49,763 bases of DNA from assembly GCA_964350195.1 (NCBI GenBank), contig CAYGJB010000007.1, positions 1 through 49,763 of the forward strand. Direction: 5' to 3'. Positions 25,217 to 33,673 of this stretch are shown piece after piece. The position numbers were made by a program, and so were the translations under genes. Under the pieces are notes generated by a model that saw only the letters and a program-made list of their open reading frames with translations, was not told where the DNA came from and made no database searches. The stretch comes from JAJCZB01 sp964350195 (lineage in GTDB: Bacteria; Babelota; Babeliae; Babelales; Vermiphilaceae). The first letter of the stretch is position 1; each line of letters opens with the position of its first letter.

Positions 25217-27400
25217 TTAATTTTTTGAAAGAGCAAGATGCCTATAATGTTCATATTCTTGCGTAATATTTTTTGGCCATTCAGCTTTGATATCTGAAAT
25301 CGAACCGTCACCATCCTCAATAGGAGTATAAATAGGATTTATCATAGCTGATACTTTCACCTCCCCTACCGCAGCATTCATAGCATCTTTCATGATTCTC
25401 AAATGCTCTGGATTAATCGATGTTCCAAATGTATCAATCAGCCATCGAGCCTTAACCCCGTCTGCAGTAGATTTAATTTCCTGAACTAAGCATGCAAGCT
25501 CTCGTATAGCATCGATTGCTTCACGCTGATCAACGATATATACATCAAGAACAGTATACTGTTTGTTATCAATCTCAACTCGCTCCTTGCGTATCTCAAG
25601 AGCACCTTTATCAACCAAATAATTAAGTATAGTAGTATTGGCTTTCGCATGGTCGCCCGAAATCTCTATTGCGTCATCCGGCTGCTGAATCAATCTACGC
25701 AGAGCGGTACGAGCCATACTTATAATTGAAAGATCTATTATTTTATCTTTACCCACCTTTTGCGGCCAATCTTTAAGCATGCCTATTTTTGCAAACTCAT
25801 CAAAGCAAACAATACTGGAAAGAAGGGCAATAATTTCAGCACGAAGCTCTTCAAGTGCCTGATCATAGCCAGCTAAAAGCGGTTGAATATTTGAGCTTGT
25901 CACTGGAATAATATCGCCCATTAAATGCGTCTTTCCATCAACAGTAAATACATCTCCCTCTTTAAAGGTATGAAATGTAAGTTTTCCACTCCCATGCCCA
26001 AGAGTCTCATGCAATATCACTTCAAGCATGAAGATGTCTCGCATTAACTGATATTCCGGGTCATTCTTTTTAAACCATTCATAATATTCTATTCCATTAA
26101 ATAATCGCTTTGCCAACTCAGAATTGATCTGCTCTGCAAGTGATTTTTCTGCATGATAAATAATCTGCTTTGATCCATGTTCTGATCTTATCTCTTCATA
26201 GTTGGGCAAACAATAAGCTAAAGTACTGTTAATTGGCCCCAAACTGCCCGCTGCAAATGCTTTTACATTAATCGAAGCATTCGGCATGGCGCCATCTTTT
26301 CCATCAAGCGTTTGTCGCTTAAACTCCTCAGGAATAGGTAACGCCCTTTCAATTCCAGGCAGAATAGCGTTAAGTTTATCGATGGCTATGCTTTTGATCG
26401 TGACGTCTGCTTGAAAAATAGCCCGATATGATTTGGGATCATTATAAGTTTCAATAAACCCAAACGTGTAATCAACTTTACTATCACTTTTTAACCATTT
26501 AATAGAATGCTTTTTAAAAAGCTCTTCATCACCCGTTTTAAAATAATCGATCAGATATTCTAGGCTCTTTACTAAATGCACATCAAATTGTTTTGGGTAT
26601 TTTTCTGCAAGATCATGTGCTTTTTGTAACCAGTAAACAGCGATTTCAATTTCTTTGCCATACTTACCATCAATCCTATAAAGTTGATAACTCGGCGCTC
26701 GTTTACCATCTTTTTCTTCAATATAAAAATAAGCATTTAGTATCGATTGAGCTTTTGCATCAATCTTTTTGAAATCATCATCAGTAAAATCCGACGAATA
26801 AAAATTAACCCCACTCTTTGAAATACTACCTGGCACCGTTTGAGAAGCTTCAATCGTCCGATCAAAAAGTGATTGAGCTATTTTTTCAACTTCTTGTATA
26901 GCATTAGAATATTCCAAAGACTGAAGAGCTGTGGTTAAATTTTCCTTTGTAAGTATGCCCATCTTTAATCGCGCCGGCGTACGCTTTTCATTCGCATGCT
27001 CACGCATAAAGTATTGACTATGATTAGTCCATAAATAAATAAGATACTGTTCAACCTCTTTAAGAAACTGAGCTGTATCAAATGGAAGATCTTTATTTGA
27101 AAGAGTATCTTTTTGATCAAGAACAAACTCTAAAAGCTCTTTCATTCTGGGAGCATCTCGATGAGACTGATCCATTGCAATAAAATTACCCGGCAAAGAT
27201 GCACGCTGCATATAGTAAATAAAAATACGCTCTTGTGGAGTGAGTTTATTAAAATGCTCTACAAGATTTTGATTATAGACGGTAACTATTTCGTTTATAG
27301 TTTCAATACGATTTGGTGCTTTTGCCAAAGGGCCACTCGACGATTGCATACATGCTCCTAGAAACAAAAAAACAGCGACTATCAACAACATTCGAGACAT
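25217..27400 (-). CDS. Lipoprotein dipeptidyl-peptidase III-like enzyme (M49)
   Basis: M49 peptidases are zinc enzymes that release dipeptides from oligopeptides. The 727-residue product has a lipoprotein signal peptide with lipobox LGAC (Cys17), so it is probably tethered in the envelope. HETLGH (464-469) is the M49 HExxGH zinc motif, and EELRAE (517-522) supplies the third ligand, both as in the family. GSLGPINSTLAY and GKLTF also fit. AGGAG precedes the ATG, 23 bases after aspS, so the two are probably cotranscribed. Known DPP III is mostly cytosolic; a lipoprotein form fits envelope peptide use, possibly of host peptides (inference). Confidence 0.9.
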   Translation of the reverse strand: MSRMLLIVAVFLFLGACMQSSSGPLAKAPNRIETINEIVTVYNQNLVEHFNKLTPQERIFIYYMQRASLPGNFIAMDQSHRDAPRMKELLEFVLDQKDTLSNKDLPFDTAQFLKEVEQYLIYLWTNHSQYFMREHANEKRTPARLKMGILTKENLTTALQSLEYSNAIQEVEKIAQSLFDRTIEASQTVPGSISKSGVNFYSSDFTDDDFKKIDAKAQSILNAYFYIEEKDGKRAPSYQLYRIDGKYGKEIEIAVYWLQKAHDLAEKYPKQFDVHLVKSLEYLIDYFKTGDEELFKKHSIKWLKSDSKVDYTFGFIETYNDPKSYRAIFQADVTIKSIAIDKLNAILPGIERALPIPEEFKRQTLDGKDGAMPNASINVKAFAAGSLGPINSTLAYCLPNYEEIRSEHGSKQIIYHAEKSLAEQINSELAKRLFNGIEYYEWFKKNDPEYQLMRDIFMLEVILHETLGHGSGKLTFHTFKEGDVFTVDGKTHLMGDIIPVTSSNIQPLLAGYDQALEELRAEIIALLSSIVCFDEFAKIGMLKDWPQKVGKDKIIDLSIISMARTALRRLIQQPDDAIEISGDHAKANTTILNYLVDKGALEIRKERVEIDNKQYTVLDVYIVDQREAIDAIRELACLVQEIKSTADGVKARWLIDTFGTSINPEHLRIMKDAMNAAVGEVKVSAMINPIYTPIEDGDGSISDIKAEWPKNITQEYEHYRHLALSKN

Positions 27401-27423
27401 ACTACCACTCCTAAAGACAATAT

Positions 27424-29196
27424 TTACTCTTTTTTCCCCGACAGCTTGCGAAGGCCATAGTCACGCAACTGCTTATCATCAACCACTGTTGGCGATTCCA
27501 TCATTGGGTCATTTCCACGTTGTGTTTTTGGAAATGCAATTACTTCACGAATAGATTGTGATTTAGTCATAAGCATAATCAATCGATCAATACCCAAAGC
27601 AATGCCGCCATGAGGAGGGAATCCTAGCTCTTGCGCCTCAAGCAAAAAACCAAACTTATCTTGCATTTTGCTTTCATCGAGACCAAGAATTTCAAACACT
27701 TTTTTCTGAATTTCAGCATTATGAATTCGTATTGATCCACCACCAAGCTCAACCCCATTTAATACAATATCGTACGCACGTGCTTTCATATCAGCACGCT
27801 CTTCATCTTCCCAGCCTATTTGAGGACTGGTGAATGGATGATGAACCGCATTCCATTGTTTAGTCTTTTCGTCATACTCAAAAAGAGGGAAATCAGTTAT
27901 CCAAACAAATGCATCTGTATCTTTAGGAATCATTTTGAGAAAATCCCCAAGCTCTAACCGCATACGACCTAGCACATCCCATGCTTCTTTATAAGGGCCT
28001 GCAACCAAAAAAAGCGTACTACCACGTGCAATAGATGGAAATAGTTTTTGAGCTTGTGTGAAAAAATCATCCGGTAAAAATTTGGAAATAGGAGATTCAA
28101 GCTTGTTCTGCTCTTTAACATGAATATACACAAGCCCTTTAGCACCAAGCTCTTGCGCTCTGCTTACCCATTTATCAAGATCACCACGAGAAAAATCATG
28201 GTTCTCAATATGTAAAGCGCCTATCTTTCCATCCTTATCCAATATCGCACGCAAAAATTTTAATTCTGTATCGCTAAATAAAGATGAGCACTCAGTGATC
28301 TTAAGATCAAATCGAATATCCGGCTTATCTGAACCATACTGAGCAAATGCATCATCATACGCTATACGTGGAAATGGAATAGCTAACTTTATATTTTTTG
28401 TTTTTTCAAACACATACGCTAACATTCCTTCTGTCGTATCCTGCACTTGCTGTTCATCAACAAAGGACATTTCTGTATCAAGCTGAGTAAATTCTGGTTG
28501 GCGATCTGCCCGTAAATCTTCATCCCGAAAACAACGAGCTATTTGATAATACTTTTCCATACCGCTCGCCATTAGAAGCTGTTTGTACAACTGGGGCGAT
28601 TGAGGCATCGCATAAAAGCTCCCCGAATGCATACGAGAGGGAACTAAGAATTCTCGCGCTCCTTCAGGCGTATTTTTTGTAAGAATAGGGGTTTCAATAT
28701 CGTAAAAACCGTTGGCATGATAAAATTCCCGCATAGCAAAAATTACGTTATTTCGTAGCGCAAATTTGTCTTTCATTGCCGGACGACGTAAATCGAGATA
28801 ACGATATTTAAGCCGAAGCTCTTCATCAACTTGATCTGCTTCATCAAGCATAAATGGTATCGCTTTTGCCTTGTTAAGTATCTTGATACTATCAACTTGC
28901 AGCTCATACTTGCCTGTAAAAATCTCTTTATTTACCGTTTCTGGAGTGCGTTCAACAACCTTCCCACAAACTGCAATCACATATTCAGAACGAAGCTGAT
29001 GGGCAAGCTCATGTGCTTCTTTTGAATATTCGGGATTGAATACCAATTGCATAAATCCTGATCTATCACGCAAATCAATAAAAATAAGACCGCCATGATC
29101 ACGGCGACGATGAACCCAACCAAAAAGACATACCGGTTTTGAAAGAGAGTCAGCTGTGATAAGTCCACAGCCAGTTGTGCGTTGAACTGATTGCAT
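27424..29196 (-). CDS. aspS: Aspartyl-tRNA synthetase
   Basis: Class II synthetase charging tRNA-Asp (and tRNA-Asn when no AsnRS is present). The 590 residues match the bacterial type: an N-terminal OB-fold anticodon-binding domain (VCLFGWVHRRRDHGGLIFIDLRDRSG region), motif 2 around RCFRDEDLRADRQPEFTQLD, the bacterial GAD insertion (about 290-420), and motif 3 GGIALGIDRLIMLM. AAGGG lies before the ATG. Whether it is discriminating cannot be settled without gatCAB information, which is not in the window. Confidence 0.97.
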   Translation of the reverse strand: MQSVQRTTGCGLITADSLSKPVCLFGWVHRRRDHGGLIFIDLRDRSGFMQLVFNPEYSKEAHELAHQLRSEYVIAVCGKVVERTPETVNKEIFTGKYELQVDSIKILNKAKAIPFMLDEADQVDEELRLKYRYLDLRRPAMKDKFALRNNVIFAMREFYHANGFYDIETPILTKNTPEGAREFLVPSRMHSGSFYAMPQSPQLYKQLLMASGMEKYYQIARCFRDEDLRADRQPEFTQLDTEMSFVDEQQVQDTTEGMLAYVFEKTKNIKLAIPFPRIAYDDAFAQYGSDKPDIRFDLKITECSSLFSDTELKFLRAILDKDGKIGALHIENHDFSRGDLDKWVSRAQELGAKGLVYIHVKEQNKLESPISKFLPDDFFTQAQKLFPSIARGSTLFLVAGPYKEAWDVLGRMRLELGDFLKMIPKDTDAFVWITDFPLFEYDEKTKQWNAVHHPFTSPQIGWEDEERADMKARAYDIVLNGVELGGGSIRIHNAEIQKKVFEILGLDESKMQDKFGFLLEAQELGFPPHGGIALGIDRLIMLMTKSQSIREVIAFPKTQRGNDPMMESPTVVDDKQLRDYGLRKLSGKKE

Positions 29197-29275
29197 AAAT
29201 ACCCTTATAGAAAGAAGAATGCTTTTTTAAGCAGTGTAGCATAAAATAGGCCGGTTGCTAACAGCGGCTCACAGC

Positions 29276-31192
29276 TTAAAATTTGTATTCTAAGCCTAAA
29301 TTGAAATGATAAGCAATGTTATCTCCAATATTCGGTATACGATCTTCATCGAATCCAGTACGATCAAGCTTATCAAGTTGTTTTTGCTGAGATGCATCAA
29401 AAGGCTTGCCTTTGATATCTCTATAATGAGTGCCCGGGAGAAATACCGATCCCACAAAATAAAGCTTCAAATCACGCATAACCATCCAATGGGTAAATAT
29501 ATTGAGTTCCACGCCAAGAAATGTGCTCGCAAGCGCATCAAGCTCTTTTTTAGTTTTTGCATCAAATTTATTAGTTGGCTTTTCCTGCCAAAACGCTAAA
29601 GCATTTGGGAATATTTTAAACGGCTTTTTTGTTTCTTTTGGCTCATATTTAAGACTCAGACCTGTCATCACTAAATTAGTAAACCCACCAATTGGTTGAG
29701 CAAAATTGCTCGGTGCTTGATTTGAAGTTGGTGCGGATAAAGACCTGTCAAACTTACCAAAAAAAGCAGTTTCAACTTTTGTGCCAGAATAAATTTCTTG
29801 CAAGCCGAGAAATCCACTATATTGTTGATCTAACGTTTCTTCATTGGGATTACGATCACCAGTAGAAATAGCTGCCATTATTGCTATAAATAAATCTTTT
29901 TTGTGCGCCCAAACTCCTGCATCAGTTACAAACATCCAGCCTTCATATTTGTTTGTATATGGATCTCTAAAGCGATTACTACTATTAGTGAGAGTTACAG
30001 GGCCAGGCACAAAACCTACATCTCCATTGATTGTTCCAACAATCTTTCCATTTTCTGATTCCGCCTGATAGGAGCCCTCTATTCTTTTTTGAGCAGTACT
30101 CCCCTTAACATAAGGTACCTTATTACCATTTTGGTCAAGTACATGGTTATTCACCACAATAATACGCCCATCTCTGTTCTCTTTAATAATTTCATTTCTA
30201 TCCCAGCCCTTAACTCGCTGCTGGCCTAAATTGAGTGCATAATCAAAGCCTAATTCAAAACGATTGTGAGTGTATTCAGCGTTCAAACCTATTGTTCCTA
30301 GTTGGCTTGATGAATCTGCTCTGAATTCAACCTTCTGCTCAGGATCTTTATTGTATAAACCGTACGGCTCAATACGAAGTGATCCATATTTTTCACTCTT
30401 AAATACATCCCAATTCAATCGAGAGGCAATCAAAAAGTTTATCTTCCCTGAGCCACGCTGAGGAGTATCTCTCCGGCCATATTCTTGCCCTAAAATAGCA
30501 GCACCCGTCTCCCCAAGCCCAGTGCTTCTATTCTGTAAAACCGCTGCATATAAGTCATAAGACAAACGATCTTTTAAGATATCACCATGAAGAAGGCCAC
30601 CAGGAGCAAACTGATCAACAGAACTATCGGTATAAAAACCTAAAAGTTCTGGCCCAACCGCATAAGCAGAGCCAAGAGCAATTCCACGACCAAGCTCAAA
30701 AGGAAACAGTCCAAGCTTAAATGTGTGGCTATCTAAAAATTTCAAACCAAGTATATGGGCTAAATCAAATTCAAGCCATGCTTCACGCATCCAAAAAATA
30801 TGGCGTGGAATAGCATGTTTATGCCCACCAGAAACAACATCTACATCCTTAACAGTAGCCTCAGTTGTTCTTGTGATGCTTTCAGGGTTACCCCACACAC
30901 CTTTATTCCTCACAGTAAAGTTGGTGTTCAAAACAGATTTACCAAAACTTTCTAATCCATATGAAAGACCAAGCTTCACATCAAGAGTATGCCTCATATA
31001 CCAAATACCATTACCAATATTGTTTTTATTTAAAAGATAGTTATTAACACCCGCAAACATTTCAGGCTTAAATGTGCCACCAAACGTAAAAAGCACATCG
31101 TTAGATCTTGTCTCCAATTTTGCCAACAGAGCAGCTGGGATGCACAGCAATACAATCGCTAGAGTTATTGCCACAGCGGCTTTACGTTTCAT
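29276..31192 (-). CDS. Probable outer-membrane beta-barrel protein
   Basis: The 638-residue product has a signal peptide (about 1-24, ending LLAK). Alternating hydrophobic strands with many Tyr and Gly follow, with turn-rich loops, and the protein ends in LGLEYKF; the terminal Phe is the classic signal for outer-membrane barrel insertion. Strand-like stretches include LRIEPYGLYN, RFELGFDYALNLG and DLKLYFVGSVFLPG. Size suggests a large barrel of porin or FapF/alginate-channel kind, but no named family is recognised. AAGGAG precedes the ATG. It is monocistronic, diverging from nfo, with a TATAAT just upstream. Confidence 0.75.
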   Translation of the reverse strand: MKRKAAVAITLAIVLLCIPAALLAKLETRSNDVLFTFGGTFKPEMFAGVNNYLLNKNNIGNGIWYMRHTLDVKLGLSYGLESFGKSVLNTNFTVRNKGVWGNPESITRTTEATVKDVDVVSGGHKHAIPRHIFWMREAWLEFDLAHILGLKFLDSHTFKLGLFPFELGRGIALGSAYAVGPELLGFYTDSSVDQFAPGGLLHGDILKDRLSYDLYAAVLQNRSTGLGETGAAILGQEYGRRDTPQRGSGKINFLIASRLNWDVFKSEKYGSLRIEPYGLYNKDPEQKVEFRADSSSQLGTIGLNAEYTHNRFELGFDYALNLGQQRVKGWDRNEIIKENRDGRIIVVNNHVLDQNGNKVPYVKGSTAQKRIEGSYQAESENGKIVGTINGDVGFVPGPVTLTNSSNRFRDPYTNKYEGWMFVTDAGVWAHKKDLFIAIMAAISTGDRNPNEETLDQQYSGFLGLQEIYSGTKVETAFFGKFDRSLSAPTSNQAPSNFAQPIGGFTNLVMTGLSLKYEPKETKKPFKIFPNALAFWQEKPTNKFDAKTKKELDALASTFLGVELNIFTHWMVMRDLKLYFVGSVFLPGTHYRDIKGKPFDASQQKQLDKLDRTGFDEDRIPNIGDNIAYHFNLGLEYKF

Positions 31193-31216
31193 GAGACTCC
31201 TTAAAAGAGATCAAAT

Positions 31217-31222
31217 ATTATA
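31217..31222 (-). promoter_or_regulatory. Candidate -10 element of the barrel gene
   Basis: A perfect TATAAT on the minus strand, 25 bases upstream of the ATG at 31192. The -35 region is poor, so only the -10 is proposed. Confidence 0.35.
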
Positions 31223-31319
31223 AATGTTTTGAATATGAATTAAGACGACTATTCACGCATGAAAAAAGTGACGTGATCCGCTTTAATACAGAAAAGTTAT
31301 GGTAGAGTTTCTTACATTT

Positions 31320-31350
31320 TTGTCAACTATTTGAACAAGTTACGTATACT
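31320..31350 (+). promoter_or_regulatory. Candidate promoter for nfo
   Basis: TTGTCA (31320-31325) and TATACT (31345-31350) with a 19-base spacer lie about 50 bases before the nfo ATG. The spacer is slightly long. Confidence 0.4.
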
Positions 31351-31400
31351 GAAAAAGAGCCGCTTAACACTCTTTTTACCCCAAACAAACAAGGTTATCT

Positions 31401-32324
31401 ATGGAACATGAAAAAAGACCATTATTACTTGGTGCACATATGTCGGTAGCGGGAGGACTGGATCAGGCTATTGTAAAAGGCGAATCTATTGGATGCACCA
31501 CGATTCAGATTTTCACAAAAAGTAATCGTCAATGGTTTGCAAAGAGTCTAGATGATCAAGATATAATCAAGTTTAAAACAACACTTGAACAATCAATAAT
31601 TAAAAAAGTGATAGTTCATGCCGCATACCTCATAAACGTGGCATCAACCAACCCTCTTGTAAAGCAGAAATCTACTAAAGCCCTTATACAAGAGCTTTAC
31701 CGATGCTCACAGCTAGGAATCTCTTATCTAGTACTACACCCTGGATCTAAAGGAGAAATGAATGAAAATGCGGCTACTACTCAAATTGCAAACGAGCTTA
31801 ATGAAGCTATCAAAGCAACACCTGACAACACAATGATACTTCTGGAAACAATGGCGGGGCAAGGATCAAATTTATGCTATCGCTTTGAGCAACTCGCGGC
31901 TATTTATGCTCAAATAGAGAATAAAAAACGCATTGGCATTTGCTTTGATACCTGCCATGCCTTTGCCGCTGGCTATGATTTTCGCTCACGCGAGAGCTAT
32001 GAAAAACTTTGGAATTTGTTTGATACTATTTTGGATATTTCTCTCATCAAGGCGATACATATAAATGATTCAAAAAAAAATTTAGGAGCAAGAGTAGATA
32101 GGCATGAGCACATAGGCAAAGGACAGCTCGGACTAGAGCCTTTTAGGTTATTGTTCAATGATCCACGATTTTTTAACATTCCCAAGATTCTAGAAACACC
32201 AAAAGAAGGGATTGAGGACGATCTTAAGAATATGCAGCAAATAGTCGATTTGATAGATAAACAAACAAAAAAAAATTTGAGTATTTATGTAGTAGGTATG
32301 AGCCTTGAGGCAAAGAGCAAGTAA
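31401..32324 (+). CDS. nfo: Endonuclease IV (AP endonuclease)
   Basis: Cuts DNA 5' of abasic sites in base-excision repair, downstream of glycosylases such as the Udg and MutY-like proteins encoded at 37280 and 45191. The 307-residue TIM barrel has the three-zinc site motifs VLHPGS, LLETMAGQG, GICFDTCHAFAAGYD, IHINDSK, DRHEHIGKGQLG and ILETPK. AAGG precedes the ATG. Its stop codon is part of a long hairpin. The length is slightly over the usual 280, through a short C-terminal extension. Confidence 0.96.
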   Translation: MEHEKRPLLLGAHMSVAGGLDQAIVKGESIGCTTIQIFTKSNRQWFAKSLDDQDIIKFKTTLEQSIIKKVIVHAAYLINVASTNPLVKQKSTKALIQELYRCSQLGISYLVLHPGSKGEMNENAATTQIANELNEAIKATPDNTMILLETMAGQGSNLCYRFEQLAAIYAQIENKKRIGICFDTCHAFAAGYDFRSRESYEKLWNLFDTILDISLIKAIHINDSKKNLGARVDRHEHIGKGQLGLEPFRLLFNDPRFFNIPKILETPKEGIEDDLKNMQQIVDLIDKQTKKNLSIYVVGMSLEAKSK

Positions 32325-32393
32325 TAGATAAGAGCCTATAAAGAGCTAAGAAGGAATTGTAGCGATCTTTTTTTAGTCGGTTCTTATCTATTA
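32322..32393 (+). other. Long-range hairpin at the end of nfo
   Basis: TAATAGATAAGAGCC (32322-32336), which includes the nfo stop, pairs with GGTTCTTATCTATTA (32379-32393) with one non-Watson-Crick position. The loop has a seven-base T run but no T run follows the stem. Possibly a 3'-end stabiliser or weak terminator. Confidence 0.45.
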
Positions 32394-32469
32394 CTCCCTC
32401 AGTAAGCAGTGCCTCTAACCATACTTCGTAACCATCCCTTTTTTATCTTCAGAGGAGTAAGCCTGATAT

Positions 32470-32550
32470 ATGTCAAGCAACAAACTCATTTTCTCTTATC
32501 TGTGCAAAAAAGAAAAAATATATTTTGAAAAGCAAAATGCAACAACATAA
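32470..32550 (+). CDS. Possible 26-residue small protein
   Basis: The reading frame starts at ATG 32470 and ends with TAA exactly before the structured hairpin at 32551. AGAGGAG lies 12 bases upstream, farther than ideal. The product is Lys-rich in the middle (CKKEKIYFEKQN). Nothing else supports translation; it could be chance in a 320-base gap between nfo and the wecA-like gene. The rest of the gap (32394-32469) shows nothing recognisable. Confidence 0.2.
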   Translation: MSSNKLIFSYLCKKEKIYFEKQNATT

Positions 32551-32632
32551 AAAGCGCCCCTAAGCAACCCTTTGTGTTACTTCTTGCTGTTAAAGAGCAA
32601 AAAGCAACACAAAAGCAACACGGGGGCGCTTT
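32549..32632 (-). terminator. Rod-like terminator of the nusA-infB-wecA operon
   Basis: Outer stem AAAGCGCCCC (32551-32560) with GGGGCGCTTT (32623-32632), a second stem CTTTGTGTT (32570-32578) with AACACAAAAG (32606-32615), and an inner stem TTGCT/AGCAA stack into an 82-base rod. On the minus strand the outer stem is followed by TTTTT, as expected after the wecA-like stop at 32644. Confidence 0.65.
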
Positions 32633-32643
32633 ATTGAAAAAAA

Positions 32644-33639
32644 TTAAACTTTGTAATGTAATCCGACGATCCATACTGCAAGAAACAGTATTCCTAGGGC
32701 TGTTGTTGATAATAAGCTGATTACTCCAAGCGTAAAAAGCAGAGAAGAAACCCCTATAAAACAAGAAAGAAAAAAAACATACAGCAAAATATTTAATCTG
32801 CTCCAGCCATTCTCCTGCAAATAAGAAGAAAAATGATCTGGGCTCCCTTCATAAAAGGGAATTTTTTTATACTTTCTTATAACAATAAGCGATAAGCATT
32901 CCAGAAGTGGAATTCCTAGAATTATTGGCGGAGTAAGGTATCCATAAGAACTATAGGTTCCCCAATCAAAGAGAAACGGAATAGTCCCTAAAAAGCCTCC
33001 TATAAAAAGAGACCCCGCATCACCTAAATAAATTTTTGCAGGGGGCCGATTATACATAAAAAATGCACAAAGAGGGCCTAGAAAGGAAGCTAGTAAAATA
33101 AGAACAAAATTATGCTGAAAACAATAAGCAAGAATCATAAAAGTAACTGTGGCATATATAGCAAGAGAAGTTGCCAGGCCATCCATTACGTCGACTAGAT
33201 TAAATGCATTAATTACAGTAAGTATCCAGAGTAAAGAGAGGGGCATGTTCCAGATATTATAAAAAATATGAGACTTAAGATAAAAACCCGCCTTTAAAAA
33301 ACATAAAGCAACAACGGTTTGCCCAAAAAATTTTTGATATGCCTTTAGCTGAAAAAAATCATCAAATAAACCCAGAAGCAGCAATAATGTTGTTCCCACA
33401 ATCAGAAGAAAAAAACGATTTTCAAATGGAATAGTAAAGGCAATCCCACACAAAAACCCTCCATAAACAGCCACACCCCCTAAGTAGGGAGTGGCCGTTA
33501 AATGCTTTTTAATTTTTCCATCTGGCTCATCTACAAAACGTAATCTACGGGCTAATGCACAAAAATGAGGTACAAGGTAATAAGTGATAAGAAAAGAAAA
33601 TGTAAAAGCAAAACAAATTTTTGCAGAAGTAACATACAT
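32644..33639 (-). CDS. WecA/MraY-family polyprenyl-phosphate sugar-1-phosphate transferase
   Basis: This family moves a sugar-1-phosphate from a UDP-sugar to undecaprenyl phosphate at the inner membrane, the first step for O-antigen, teichoic acid or peptidoglycan lipid intermediates. The 331 residues form about ten membrane segments. Catalytic loops are present: DEPDGKIKKH, GLFDDFFQL, NAFNLVDVMDGLA and IYLGDAGSLFIGG. The late His-rich loop reads GSPDHFSSYLQ, lacking the MraY HHH and the full WecA HxHR, so WecA-like is the better call. GGAGTAA precedes the ATG, 34 bases after infB; this replaces the rbfA/truB genes often found there. Confidence 0.87.
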   Translation of the reverse strand: MYVTSAKICFAFTFSFLITYYLVPHFCALARRLRFVDEPDGKIKKHLTATPYLGGVAVYGGFLCGIAFTIPFENRFFLLIVGTTLLLLLGLFDDFFQLKAYQKFFGQTVVALCFLKAGFYLKSHIFYNIWNMPLSLLWILTVINAFNLVDVMDGLATSLAIYATVTFMILAYCFQHNFVLILLASFLGPLCAFFMYNRPPAKIYLGDAGSLFIGGFLGTIPFLFDWGTYSSYGYLTPPIILGIPLLECLSLIVIRKYKKIPFYEGSPDHFSSYLQENGWSRLNILLYVFFLSCFIGVSSLLFTLGVISLLSTTALGILFLAVWIVGLHYKV

Positions 33640-33673
33640 AGGTTACTCCATTACACAAATATCTTTAAATCAT

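Noticed and set aside
32394..32469. tRNA gene
   Set aside because: A few short complementary stretches are present, but no cloverleaf, T-arm or conserved tRNA bases.
32644..33639. MraY
   Set aside because: The late triple-His loop of MraY is absent; the loop order fits the broader WecA-like group better.
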